A stretch of DNA of 5,473 nt, taken from assembly GCA_029548585.1 (NCBI GenBank), contig JAKPNC010000130.1, positions 1 to 5,473 of the forward strand, written 5' to 3'. This DNA comes from a bacterium. Lineage in GTDB: Bacteria; Ratteibacteria; UBA8468; B48-G9; JAFGKM01. The position numbers were made by a program, and so were the translations under genes. Under the pieces are notes generated by a model, which ran no database searches, had not been told where the DNA came from, and worked only from the letters and a program-made list of their open reading frames with translations. This document shows positions 1 through 5,473 of this stretch, piece after piece (position 1 is the stretch's first letter; every line of letters starts with the position of its first letter).

Positions 1-39
1 CGACAGAAGGGTCCCTATAATAAATGCCCTTTTTCTCAT
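1..39 (-). CDS. N-terminal fragment of a divergent gene, possible signal peptide or membrane anchor
   Basis: Read on the minus strand, an ATG at 39-37 opens 13 codons that run off the left edge, giving MRKRAFIIGTLLS. A basic start (Arg/Lys at residues 2-4) followed by a hydrophobic run is how a signal peptide or N-terminal membrane anchor begins, so the product may be exported. A GGAG ribosome binding site lies at 50-47, seven bases before the ATG, and a promoter of good shape lies further upstream at 112-84. The fragment is too short to name a family. The start is inferred from the combination of ribosome site, promoter and peptide character. The gene lies back-to-back with the kinase-thiM-thiE operon, so the two could share regulation. 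Confidence 0.5.
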   Translation of the reverse strand, partial: MRKRAFIIGTLLS

Positions 40-65
40 TGAGTTTCTCCGTGTTTTGAAATCTT

Positions 66-80
66 GGGAAAAGAGTTCCC
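66..80. repeat. Small inverted repeat, possible operator at the minus-strand start site
   Basis: GGGAA (66-70) and TTCCC (76-80) are perfect inverted arms around a five-base centre, AAGAG. The repeat covers the predicted transcription start of the minus-strand promoter. It could be a repressor site or a short leader hairpin. Five-base arms arise easily by chance, so this is only a candidate. Confidence 0.25.
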
Positions 81-83
81 TCT

Positions 84-112
84 ATTGTAAACCAAATCAA
101 ATATTCATGCAA
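84..112 (-). promoter_or_regulatory. Minus-strand sigma70-type promoter of the divergent pair
   Basis: On the minus strand, TTGCAT (112-107) is followed after 17 bases by TACAAT (89-84). Spacing is ideal and the -10 box matches the consensus at five of six positions. Transcription would start near 77 and run into the partial gene at 39. The upstream edge of its -35 box is one base from the -35 box of the plus-strand promoter. Confidence 0.5.
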
Positions 113-113
113 T

Positions 114-142
114 TTGAAGGAGGGGCAATAATAAAATATAAT
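114..142 (+). promoter_or_regulatory. Promoter of the kinase-thiM-thiE operon
   Basis: TTGAAG (114-119) is separated by exactly 17 bases from a perfect TATAAT (137-142), which predicts a start near 149 and a leader of about 74 bases before the ATG at 223. No TPP-riboswitch core was found in the leader, so thiamine control through that RNA is not supported here. Confidence 0.65.
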
Positions 143-212
143 AAACTTGAAAGTGATGTATGGAATCTTACAGGTAAAAAGTGGAAAGGATTAAAAAACT
201 CAGGATCCGTAC

Positions 213-217
213 GGAGG
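213..217 (+). promoter_or_regulatory. Ribosome binding site that fixes the kinase start at 223
   Basis: GGAGG at 213-217 lies five bases before the ATG at 223. The frame is also open from a GTG at 181, but only AGGTAAAAA precedes that codon, and it would add 14 residues upstream of the conserved beta strand that opens the fold. The ATG is therefore preferred. Confidence 0.8.
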
Positions 218-222
218 TAACG

Positions 223-1167
223 ATGGAGAAGAAGGTTGTATGTCTGGGAATAATAGTGGGCGACTTTATAGGAAGGCCTGTGGAGAATGTTCCTGAAAAA
301 GGAAAGCTGGTCCTGACCGAGAGGACGGAGCTGCACATTGGAGGGTGCGCGAGCAATACGGGCGTTGTCCTTAAAAGGCTCGGAATTGATGTCGGTATAA
401 TAGGCAAGGTTGGAAACGACAACCTCGGGGATTTCCTGCTGGGCAAGCTGAAGGATGAAAATCTTGACGTGAGAGGAATAAAGAGGAGCAGGGGTAAAAC
501 GACTTCAGGAACCCTTGTCATGGTCCATTCCGACGGGGAAAGGTCATTTATACATTCCACAGGGGCAAACGGCGACATATCCATGGAGGATATAGATTTC
601 GGTTACATCAGGCAGTTTTCTATACTCCATGTTGCTGGCGCATTCCTTATGCCGGGATTCGACGGCAAGCCCCTTGCGGAAACCCTGAGGAAAGCAAAGC
701 AGGCGGGCATCATGACCTGCCTCGATACAGCATGGGATTCCACGGGTAAATGGATCTCCCTGATTGGGGAAGCCCTTCCTTACATAGATTACTTTCTGCC
801 AAGCATCGAGGAAGCGAAAATGATCGCAGGCATGGACAATCACGTCAGGATTGCTGACTTCTTCCTTGAAAGGGGAGTCGGAAACGTGTGCCTGAAGATG
901 GGCTCCAGCGGGTCCTACATAAAGAACGGAAAAGAAGAATACAGGATAATGGCTCCTGACGCTCCCAAGATCGATACCACCGGATGCGGGGATGCTTACG
1001 CGGCAGGGTTCATTGCCGGCATCGTCAAGGAACTTCCCTTTGAAAAGTGCGGAATGCTGGCAAATATAACAGGTGGAAAGATAGCAACGGGCGTTGGTGC
1101 CACGACAGCCGTTACTTCCTATGAAGATACCCTTGAATTCGGCAGGAAGTACGGCAGATGGATTTAA
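223..1167 (+). CDS. PfkB/ribokinase-family kinase, first gene of the thiamine salvage operon
   Basis: This 314-residue cytoplasmic kinase of the PfkB family would transfer the ATP gamma-phosphate to a hydroxymethyl group of a sugar, nucleoside or similar small molecule. The opening strand MEKKVVCLGIIVGD carries a likely substrate-contacting Asp14. The family's GG...N motif is GGCASN at 40-45. LPSIEEAK at 192-199 fits the acidic metal/phosphate motif. KMGSSG follows at 225-230, and the C-terminal signature DTTGCGD at 251-257 contains the anion hole and catalytic base Asp257. Length is normal for the family and no key residue is missing. All 14 arginine codons are AGG or AGA. The stop is 27 bases before thiM, so co-transcription is likely. 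By sequence it resembles general sugar kinases, not ThiD. Its thiamine context makes a pyrimidine (HMP), thiazole or nucleoside substrate worth considering, but that is inference. Confidence 0.9.
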   Translation: MEKKVVCLGIIVGDFIGRPVENVPEKGKLVLTERTELHIGGCASNTGVVLKRLGIDVGIIGKVGNDNLGDFLLGKLKDENLDVRGIKRSRGKTTSGTLVMVHSDGERSFIHSTGANGDISMEDIDFGYIRQFSILHVAGAFLMPGFDGKPLAETLRKAKQAGIMTCLDTAWDSTGKWISLIGEALPYIDYFLPSIEEAKMIAGMDNHVRIADFFLERGVGNVCLKMGSSGSYIKNGKEEYRIMAPDAPKIDTTGCGDAYAAGFIAGIVKELPFEKCGMLANITGGKIATGVGATTAVTSYEDTLEFGRKYGRWI

Positions 1168-1194
1168 AGGCTCTTTTGATGAAGGAGGCAGGAA

Positions 1195-1992
1195 ATGGAA
1201 AGAATCTCCGTTATATTTGAAAAGGTCAGGAAAGAAAGGCCTCTGGTACACCACATAACCAACTGGGTTACCATATACGACTGCGCCAACGTGCTCAGAA
1301 CAGTGGGAGCCCTTCCCGTAATGGCCCACGCCAGGGAAGAAGTCTCTGAGATGACACATATCTCGTCTGCCCTTGTCTTCAACATAGGCACACTCTCCAC
1401 CGGATTGGTTGAATCCATGAAGATCGCCGGCAAAACTGCAAACAAAGAAGGCAAACCCATAGTTCTGGACGCCGTGGGCGCCGGGGCCACGAGTTTCAGG
1501 AACGAAAAGGTTCTTGAACTGATAAGAGAGCTGAAGATAGACGTAATAAAAGGCAACAGGTCGGAGATAGCCAGCATATCTGGCCTTGACGTTTTAACCA
1601 GGGGGGTAGAATCCACGGAAGTCGCCCAGGACATGAAAGAGATAGCCTGGAAGCTTGCAAGGGAAAGGGAAGCAACGGTAATCGTAACCGGGAAGGAAGA
1701 CATAGTGGCCGACAGGAATTCCGTCTACCTTTGCCAAAACGGCCACCCCATGATGGGCAACATCGTGGGAACCGGATGCATGGCCGCCTCCCTGGCAGGC
1801 GCTTTCGCCGCCGTAGATGAAGATTATGCCATGGCCTGCCTTTCATCTCTGGCCGTATTCGGGATAGCGGGAGAGATAGCCGCCGGCAAATCATTCGGAC
1901 CGGGATCCTTCAAGCAGAACCTTTACGACGCTCTCTATAACCTATCTGGCAATGATATTAAGGAACTTGTCAAAACGGAGAAGGCAGCATGA
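1195..1992 (+). CDS. thiM: Hydroxyethylthiazole kinase (ThiM)
   Basis: ThiM phosphorylates 4-methyl-5-(2-hydroxyethyl)thiazole with ATP to give thiazole phosphate, the salvage route into thiamine. The 265-residue length is typical. Family landmarks are VHHITN at 18-23, ANVLRTVGALPVMA at 31-44, LDAVGAGATSFR at 91-102, GNRSEI at 120-125, VTGKEDIV at 164-171 and VGTGCM at 191-196, which includes the conserved active-site cysteine Cys195. One variation is visible: after ITN the protein reads WVTIYDCAN, where many homologues have an asparagine in place of Tyr28. I recall such a subgroup in anaerobes, but this needs an alignment. AAGGAGG at 1182-1188 lies six bases before the ATG. The stop overlaps the thiE start as ATGA (1989-1992), so the two are probably translationally coupled. 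All 12 arginine codons are AGG or AGA. Confidence 0.97.
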   Translation: MERISVIFEKVRKERPLVHHITNWVTIYDCANVLRTVGALPVMAHAREEVSEMTHISSALVFNIGTLSTGLVESMKIAGKTANKEGKPIVLDAVGAGATSFRNEKVLELIRELKIDVIKGNRSEIASISGLDVLTRGVESTEVAQDMKEIAWKLAREREATVIVTGKEDIVADRNSVYLCQNGHPMMGNIVGTGCMAASLAGAFAAVDEDYAMACLSSLAVFGIAGEIAAGKSFGPGSFKQNLYDALYNLSGNDIKELVKTEKAA

Positions 1993-2639
1993 TAAAGTAC
2001 GGGTTTTCCCTGGAAAAGATGGGCTTCTACTTCATAACCGATTCCACCCTCACCCGGAACGGGATAATAGAAGACGCAAGACAGGCAATCAAGGCCGGAA
2101 TAAGGATCATACAGTACAGGGAGAAGAATAAGACGTCGGGACAGATGTACCGGGAAAGCGTGGCTCTCAGAAAACTGTGCGCAGGCAAGGCTCTCCTGAT
2201 AATAAACGACAGGATAGACATCGCGCTTGCAGCCGGGGCCGACGGTGTACACCTTGGGCAGGAAGATATTCCCTGCGCAAAAGCCAGGCTCCTTATGGGA
2301 AAAGATTCGGTGATAGGGATAACGGCCCACAGCCCGGAACAGGCCGTCCTTGCAGAAAAATGCGGGGCTGACTACATAGGGATCTCTCCTGTTTTTGCAA
2401 CCAGGACCAAGAAGGACGCAGGCGCTCCGGGAGGGCTTTCCCTTGTCAAAGAAACCAGGGCCTCCGTCGCCATTCCAATCGTTGCAATCGGAGGAATAAA
2501 ATGTTCCAACATTTCTTCGGTTATGGAAGCAGGAGCGGACTCGGTCTGCGCAATATCGGCGATCATATCCGAAGGCAGGACCTTCGAAAAATGCAGGGAG
2601 CTGGCAGGCATAGTGGACTCTTTCATGAATAAGTCCTGA
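1989..2639 (+). CDS. thiE: Thiamine-phosphate synthase (ThiE)
   Basis: ThiE condenses HMP pyrophosphate with thiazole phosphate to thiamine monophosphate, releasing pyrophosphate. The 216-residue TIM-barrel enzyme is full length. Its motifs run in the expected order: FITDS at 15-19; IQYREK at 41-46, the Gln-x-Arg-x-Lys pyrophosphate/pyrimidine site; IINDRIDIALAAGADGVHLG at 71-90, with the Asn-Asp pair and the metal-ligand Asp; ITAHS at 111-115; YIGISPVFATRTKKD at 129-143, the Thr-x-Thr-Lys loop; PIVAIGGI at 163-170; and the phosphate-binding end ADSVCAISAI at 183-192. All expected catalytic residues are present. The ATG overlaps the thiM stop, and GGAG lies just upstream near 1978-1981. A second in-frame ATG (residue 11, at 2019) would still keep the fold, but the coupled start is preferred. 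With ThiM immediately before it, this is the joining step of thiazole salvage. HMP-PP must come from ThiD or another kinase encoded elsewhere. Confidence 0.97.
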   Translation: MIKYGFSLEKMGFYFITDSTLTRNGIIEDARQAIKAGIRIIQYREKNKTSGQMYRESVALRKLCAGKALLIINDRIDIALAAGADGVHLGQEDIPCAKARLLMGKDSVIGITAHSPEQAVLAEKCGADYIGISPVFATRTKKDAGAPGGLSLVKETRASVAIPIVAIGGIKCSNISSVMEAGADSVCAISAIISEGRTFEKCRELAGIVDSFMNKS

Positions 2640-2770
2640 CCTCCATTTACAACAACCTATCCGGGGGAAAGCGCCCCGTGTCAGCCGCCCGTAATCATGA
2701 AGGGATTTCTTTTCAAACTTCACCAGGAACGTATAACCCTGCGTGGGATGAAAAGATGAAGGCCCTTTCA

Positions 2771-2799
2771 TTGAAAAGGAATGCAGGATGTACTAAAAT
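2771..2799 (+). promoter_or_regulatory. Promoter ahead of the tautomerase gene
   Basis: TTGAAA (2771-2776) and TAAAAT (2794-2799) are separated by 17 bases. Each box is one base from the sigma70 consensus. The predicted start is near 2806, with a leader of about 60 bases. It lies in the 226-base non-coding gap after thiE and suggests that the tautomerase starts a new transcription unit. The imperfect inverted repeat CCTTT...AAAGG (2764-2779) overlaps the -35 box and could be an operator, although it is short. A weaker alternative is TTGAAC (2806-2811) with TATTAT (2827-2832), whose 15-base spacing is poor. Confidence 0.55.
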
Positions 2800-2865
2800 C
2801 CGTCGTTGAACCATAACGGATATATCTATTATTGATGGTTTTCCCCCTATGGAAAGGAGGATAAT

Positions 2866-3063
2866 ATGCCTACGATATTCTTTTACGGGCCGGAACTTGA
2901 GAGGGAAAAGAAAAAAGAGCTGATCAAATCTTTCACGGAGAAAGCCAGCGAACTTACAGGCATAGACAAGTCGGCTTTCGTGGTATACCTGAGAAAAAGC
3001 GATGGTGAAAACGTCGGAGTTGGAGGCCAGCTGCTTGCGGAAAGGCAAAAGAATCCAAAGTAG
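2866..3063 (+). CDS. dmpI: 4-oxalocrotonate tautomerase family protein, DmpI type
   Basis: This 65-residue protein belongs to the small tautomerase superfamily, whose members use the N-terminal proline, exposed after removal of Met, as a general base for keto-enol isomerisation. They usually work as cytoplasmic hexamers. Pro2 is present in the MPTIFFYGP opening. An amphipathic helix fills 12-31 with Arg13, and the second strand is AFVVYLRK at 37-44 with Arg43. The C-terminal ENVGVGGQLLAERQ at 48-61 carries the VGG turn typical of the DmpI group. Arg13 and Arg43 are candidates for the catalytic arginines, but the assignment is by eye. AAAGGAGG (2853-2860) is an excellent ribosome site five bases before the ATG. 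No aromatic-degradation genes are near, so a role in catechol meta-cleavage is not supported. The substrate is unknown, as it is for many homologues in anaerobes. The next gene starts 47 bases downstream. Confidence 0.88.
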   Translation: MPTIFFYGPELEREKKKELIKSFTEKASELTGIDKSAFVVYLRKSDGENVGVGGQLLAERQKNPK

Positions 3064-3102
3064 CCTGTTCCGCTTAGAAAGGACGGGCGAATAATCAGCA
3101 GG

Positions 3103-3108
3103 GGGAGG
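3103..3108 (+). promoter_or_regulatory. Unusually close ribosome binding site of the FkbM gene
   Basis: GGGAGG ends only two bases before the ATG at 3111, against five to seven for the other genes here. The next in-frame ATG, at 3162, has no ribosome site and would remove the N-terminal strand, so 3111 remains the best start. The tight spacing may lower translation. Confidence 0.45.
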
Positions 3109-3110
3109 AT

Positions 3111-3857
3111 ATGGGAACAATTATTTCCTGCAAAGTAGGAGGAGAAAACATCCTTCTGGATATGGACAAGCTGGAAGATGAACCGGGCAACAGGGAATTA
3201 TGGCGTGCGAAGAATTATGAAACTCTTGAACCCGGAACGATAAAGTGGATAGAAACTTTTTTTAGGAAAGGCGACGTTATTTACGATATCGGCGCCAACA
3301 TAGGGCAGTATTCTCTGTATGCCGCAGTGAAACTGAAAAAAGACTGCCGTATAATAGCCTTTGAGCCGGAATCCCTCAATTATGCGAAGCTGAGCAGAAA
3401 TATCATGGCAAATGATTTATCGGGTATTATTACGGCTTACTGCCTTGCAGTCTCGGACAAAATGTCGCTTGATTATTTCTATGTGCGCAAGTTCGGTCCC
3501 GGCCAGGCGCTCCACAGTTTCGGGACGAACGTGGGACAGGACAGAAAAGAATTTTCGCCCGAATACAGGCAGGGAATGATGGGGGTATCTCTCGACGATC
3601 TGACTCAGCGTTTTGCCATGCCTTTCCCGAACCATATAAAGATAGACGTTGACGGCACGGAAGACCTGATAGTCAAAGGCGCCTCATGTTCACTGGCCGA
3701 TGCCAGGCTCAGAAGCGTCCTCATTGAAATATACATAACGGGAGATATGGTTCCCCGTATCAGTGAAATCTTTTTCAAACACGGCTTCATTTTGAGCAAT
3801 AAGGATTCTCTCGTGATAAAGGAAGGCTTAACGGGGAATTTCATATTTACAAGATAA
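3111..3857 (+). CDS. FkbM-family SAM-dependent methyltransferase
   Basis: This is a 248-residue class I methyltransferase of the FkbM (Methyltransf_21) family. Members methylate hydroxyl groups on sugars, polyketides or lipids, often in surface polysaccharide or natural-product pathways. SAM motif I is VIYDIGANIGQYSLYAA at 57-73. The acidic ribose-binding end of strand 2 is FEPES at 84-88. The family signature HIKIDVDGTEDLIVKGA lies at 175-191, followed by the strand VLIEIY at 203-208. No signal peptide or membrane segment is visible, so it should be cytoplasmic. Five of 13 arginine codons are CGN, unlike the thiamine operon, where they are nearly absent. No glycosyltransferase or biosynthetic cluster surrounds it, and the substrate cannot be named. 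It lies 47 bases after the tautomerase and 112 before the peptidase. No convincing promoter was seen in either gap, so read-through from the promoter at 2771 is likely. Confidence 0.9.
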   Translation: MGTIISCKVGGENILLDMDKLEDEPGNRELWRAKNYETLEPGTIKWIETFFRKGDVIYDIGANIGQYSLYAAVKLKKDCRIIAFEPESLNYAKLSRNIMANDLSGIITAYCLAVSDKMSLDYFYVRKFGPGQALHSFGTNVGQDRKEFSPEYRQGMMGVSLDDLTQRFAMPFPNHIKIDVDGTEDLIVKGASCSLADARLRSVLIEIYITGDMVPRISEIFFKHGFILSNKDSLVIKEGLTGNFIFTR

Positions 3858-3969
3858 GTTGTCTCATGTGGAGCTCCCAGGGGCACAGCCCGTATCACCA
3901 AAACGCTCCATTTCAAACGGCGGATAAAATCAACCCGGAAACATTTGTGAAATATGACAGGGAGACAAA

Positions 3970-5145
3970 ATGGATGAAAGCAGGTCTTTTTCAGGGAATG
4001 CGGCAGGCAAATCAGACCTTTCAACCTGCGACTTCTCTTTTGACGGCCCCATCGGATCTCAAGGGGCGGTAATAGAGAAGGTTGGAAAAAATCACTTCCA
4101 CATCAAACTCGGGCATGCTCCCGGAAACCCAGGCTGGTGCAACATGCTGTATTTCCGGATTATGCGTAACGCCAGGGGCAACTCACCGCGCATAGACGTA
4201 TCGTTCCAGGGCGGAGACGATATGAGATTCAACCATAACTCCGCCACATGGTCATACGATTGCAGGAACTGGCATGCGATTGACTGGGTTAACCCGGATG
4301 AACCCGGTAAACAGGGAGACAGTCTCCTTTTCCCCGGGTTCAGGGAAGATGCCGTATGGTTTGGCGCCCAGGTACCCATGTCTCATCAGGATGTCGAAGC
4401 CATGATGAAACGATGGGGGCAGCATCCCCATGCAAGGATTAACGTGATCGGCAAATCTCTCGGCGGCAGAAACCTTTACAGGCTCGAGGTGACCGATCCG
4501 AACAGCGGCATTCCGCCTGCAAAACGCTGGGTGCACAGGTTTGCCAACGAACATCCCGGGGAACATAACTCTCAGTGGCGCATGGCCGGCATGGTTGACT
4601 GGCTCCTTAGCGACAATGGAACCGAATGCCGAAGGAAGAACATCTGTCATTTCATAATAATGATGTCTCCCGACGGTCCCGGCAACGGATGGTACCGCGT
4701 CAATGCTGAAGGATTTGACATGAACCGCACGTACCTTGTTGACGGCTCCGGTTCAGGCCAGCAGGCCCACGAAGCTTTCATCGTCCAAAAAGACATGGAA
4801 TCCCTCATGGCTTCCGAAACGCCTGTTACAACATCGTGGAGCATGCATACCTGGGGCGGACCGGTGGAACCAATCTTTCTACCCGGTCCGGAATTCGGCA
4901 CAAAACTGGGTTCCTTTGAAGAATTCAAAAATATCGTGGCTGATAACGACCCGGGAGGATTGATTAAACCTCTTGCTGTCAGGAAAAATCCAATAAAATT
5001 ATCAGTAATGTGGTCAAGCGGTGTATATACTCAATTTGGCATTACTACGGTACTTTGCGAGGGCGCCGGCCGCTGGACCTCAAAACAGAAAAGTCTCGAT
5101 GCAGGCATGATACTGATGAAAAGCATAGCCGGGTTCTACCAATGA
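3970..5145 (+). CDS. M14-family zinc carboxypeptidase, cytosolic carboxypeptidase (CCP)-like
   Basis: This 391-residue metallopeptidase has a two-part structure. Residues 20-135 form a beta-rich N-domain with WCNMLYFRI at 56-64 and AVWFGAQVPMSHQD at 128-141, resembling the domain before the catalytic part of CCP/AGBL enzymes. Residues 155-391 are the M14 catalytic domain, with GKSLGGRNLYRLEVT at 161-175. Zinc ligands are His195 and Glu198 in EHPGEHNSQWR and His293 in WSMHTWGG. Substrate-carboxylate residues are Arg243 in GWYRVNAEGFD and Asn252-Arg253 in DMNRTY. The catalytic glutamate is Glu364 in LCEGAG, and Tyr353 may match the mobile tyrosine of carboxypeptidase A. The active site therefore looks complete. 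No signal peptide is present, so it should act in the cytoplasm and remove C-terminal residues from peptides or proteins. Eukaryotic CCPs remove glutamates, but the bacterial substrate is unknown. GGGAG (3960-3964) sits five bases before the ATG. Ten of 21 arginine codons are CGN. Confidence 0.9.
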   Translation: MDESRSFSGNAAGKSDLSTCDFSFDGPIGSQGAVIEKVGKNHFHIKLGHAPGNPGWCNMLYFRIMRNARGNSPRIDVSFQGGDDMRFNHNSATWSYDCRNWHAIDWVNPDEPGKQGDSLLFPGFREDAVWFGAQVPMSHQDVEAMMKRWGQHPHARINVIGKSLGGRNLYRLEVTDPNSGIPPAKRWVHRFANEHPGEHNSQWRMAGMVDWLLSDNGTECRRKNICHFIIMMSPDGPGNGWYRVNAEGFDMNRTYLVDGSGSGQQAHEAFIVQKDMESLMASETPVTTSWSMHTWGGPVEPIFLPGPEFGTKLGSFEEFKNIVADNDPGGLIKPLAVRKNPIKLSVMWSSGVYTQFGITTVLCEGAGRWTSKQKSLDAGMILMKSIAGFYQ

Positions 5146-5198
5146 AACCGGTGCGAAAAAAGGCTGTAAAAGCAGCGTCTTACTTTACGACCTTGTAA

Positions 5199-5473
5199 AA
5201 TCCGGGACCGCGGCATGCGTCGGAAGCTGATAATCTTCTTCGCGCAGTCTTTGCCAGCCCAGGGAATATAACCTGCCGTAGGAACACCACGAAATACCCA
5301 TATAAAATCTACTATCCTTCAAGGTCACCATTGGACAAAATTATTCTCCCTTTCTTTAACTACAGCCAATCCGCTGCTTTTTTACGAATTAAGGGGCACC
5401 TTGAAGTTGAATGGGTAACAAATCACGGATTCAAACAGTTCTTTATGTTATTTAACACTGACGTGAAATACAA
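5199..5473 (+). CDS. Unidentified open frame reaching the right edge, possible partial or broken gene
   Basis: The 328 bases after the peptidase hold no recognisable gene, RNA or terminator. One frame is open for 91 codons from just after a TAA at 5196-5198 to the window end, while the other frames I read are interrupted. It has no ATG near its beginning. The best internal start is a TTG at 5331 with AAGG (5321-5324) a few bases upstream, giving MDKIILPFFNYSQ with further hydrophobic and aromatic residues. I do not recognise the product. In the same frame, an ATG at 5142 overlaps the peptidase stop as ATGA and encodes 18 residues (MKPVRKKAVKAASYFTTL) up to that TAA. The whole could be a coupled gene broken by a stop, the start of a separate gene, or chance. 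Arginine codons include CGG, CGC, CGT and CGA, unlike the neighbours. Confidence 0.22.

Noticed and set aside
117..125. AAGGAGGGG resembling a strong ribosome binding site
   Set aside because: No start codon follows at a usable distance, and the run lies between the -35 and -10 boxes of the operon promoter, upstream of the transcription start.
156..194. Twelve-residue reading frame in the operon leader, a possible leader peptide
   Set aside because: It has no ribosome site, no codon run suggesting attenuation, and no terminator hairpin after it.
1343..1352. CTGAGA, the TPP-riboswitch 5' core hexamer
   Set aside because: It is inside the thiM coding sequence with no matching second half, so it is a chance hexamer.
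544..1359. Long (271-codon) open frame on the minus strand opposite the kinase and thiM
   Set aside because: It shows no family motif, has no plausible ribosome site, and is explained as the antisense shadow of two well-supported genes.
1940..1966. ACCTATCTGGCAATG resembles part of the TPP-riboswitch 3' core
   Set aside because: It lies inside the conserved end of thiM, has no partner CTGAGA helix placed before it, and is read as ordinary codons (NLSGND).
2662..2678. CGGGG...CCCCG hairpin after thiE, a possible terminator
   Set aside because: The stem has five pairs with a seven-base loop and no T-run follows, so it does not meet the rho-independent pattern.
2697..2759. Twenty-residue reading frame in the gap between thiE and the tautomerase
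   Set aside because: It has no ribosome site before the ATG and no recognisable sequence.
3870..3891. GGAGCTCC palindrome and GGGC-ACA-GCCC hairpin after the FkbM gene
   Set aside because: Both are short and lack a T-run. Neither makes a convincing terminator or operator.

Overview
The window looks like ordinary bacterial chromosome with a GC content of roughly one half by eye. Shine-Dalgarno sites are strong, genes are short and closely packed, and arginine is encoded mostly by AGG/AGA and isoleucine often by ATA. That codon style occurs in Synergistota, Thermotogota and some Clostridia. I lean weakly to an anaerobe of one of these groups, but nothing here fixes the taxon.

Layout: (1) Positions 1-39 hold the first 13 codons of a minus-strand gene that runs off the left edge. 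Its start looks like a signal peptide. (2) Positions 40-222 are a divergent intergenic region with two back-to-back sigma70-type promoters and a small inverted repeat. (3) Positions 223-2639 are a three-gene plus-strand operon: a PfkB/ribokinase-family kinase, thiM (hydroxyethylthiazole kinase) and thiE (thiamine-phosphate synthase). The last two overlap by ATGA. (4) Positions 2640-2865 are a non-coding gap with a good promoter at 2771-2799. (5) A 65-residue DmpI/4-oxalocrotonate-type tautomerase, an FkbM-family methyltransferase and a cytoplasmic M14 zinc carboxypeptidase of the cytosolic-carboxypeptidase (CCP) type follow, all on the plus strand with gaps of 47 and 112 bases. (6) Positions 5146-5473 hold no recognisable gene. 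One frame stays open from 5199 to the right edge and may be a partial or broken gene.

How the genes work together: ThiM phosphorylates salvaged thiazole alcohol, and ThiE joins the product to HMP-PP to give thiamine phosphate, so the first operon is for thiamine salvage. The operon carries no ThiD (HMP/HMP-P kinase). A kinase from the same superfamily sits in front of it, which makes its substrate the main open question. No TPP riboswitch was seen upstream. The tautomerase, methyltransferase and peptidase have no known common pathway. They may be co-transcribed, but a joint role is only a guess. I found no RNA gene, insertion sequence, CRISPR array or clear rho-independent terminator.
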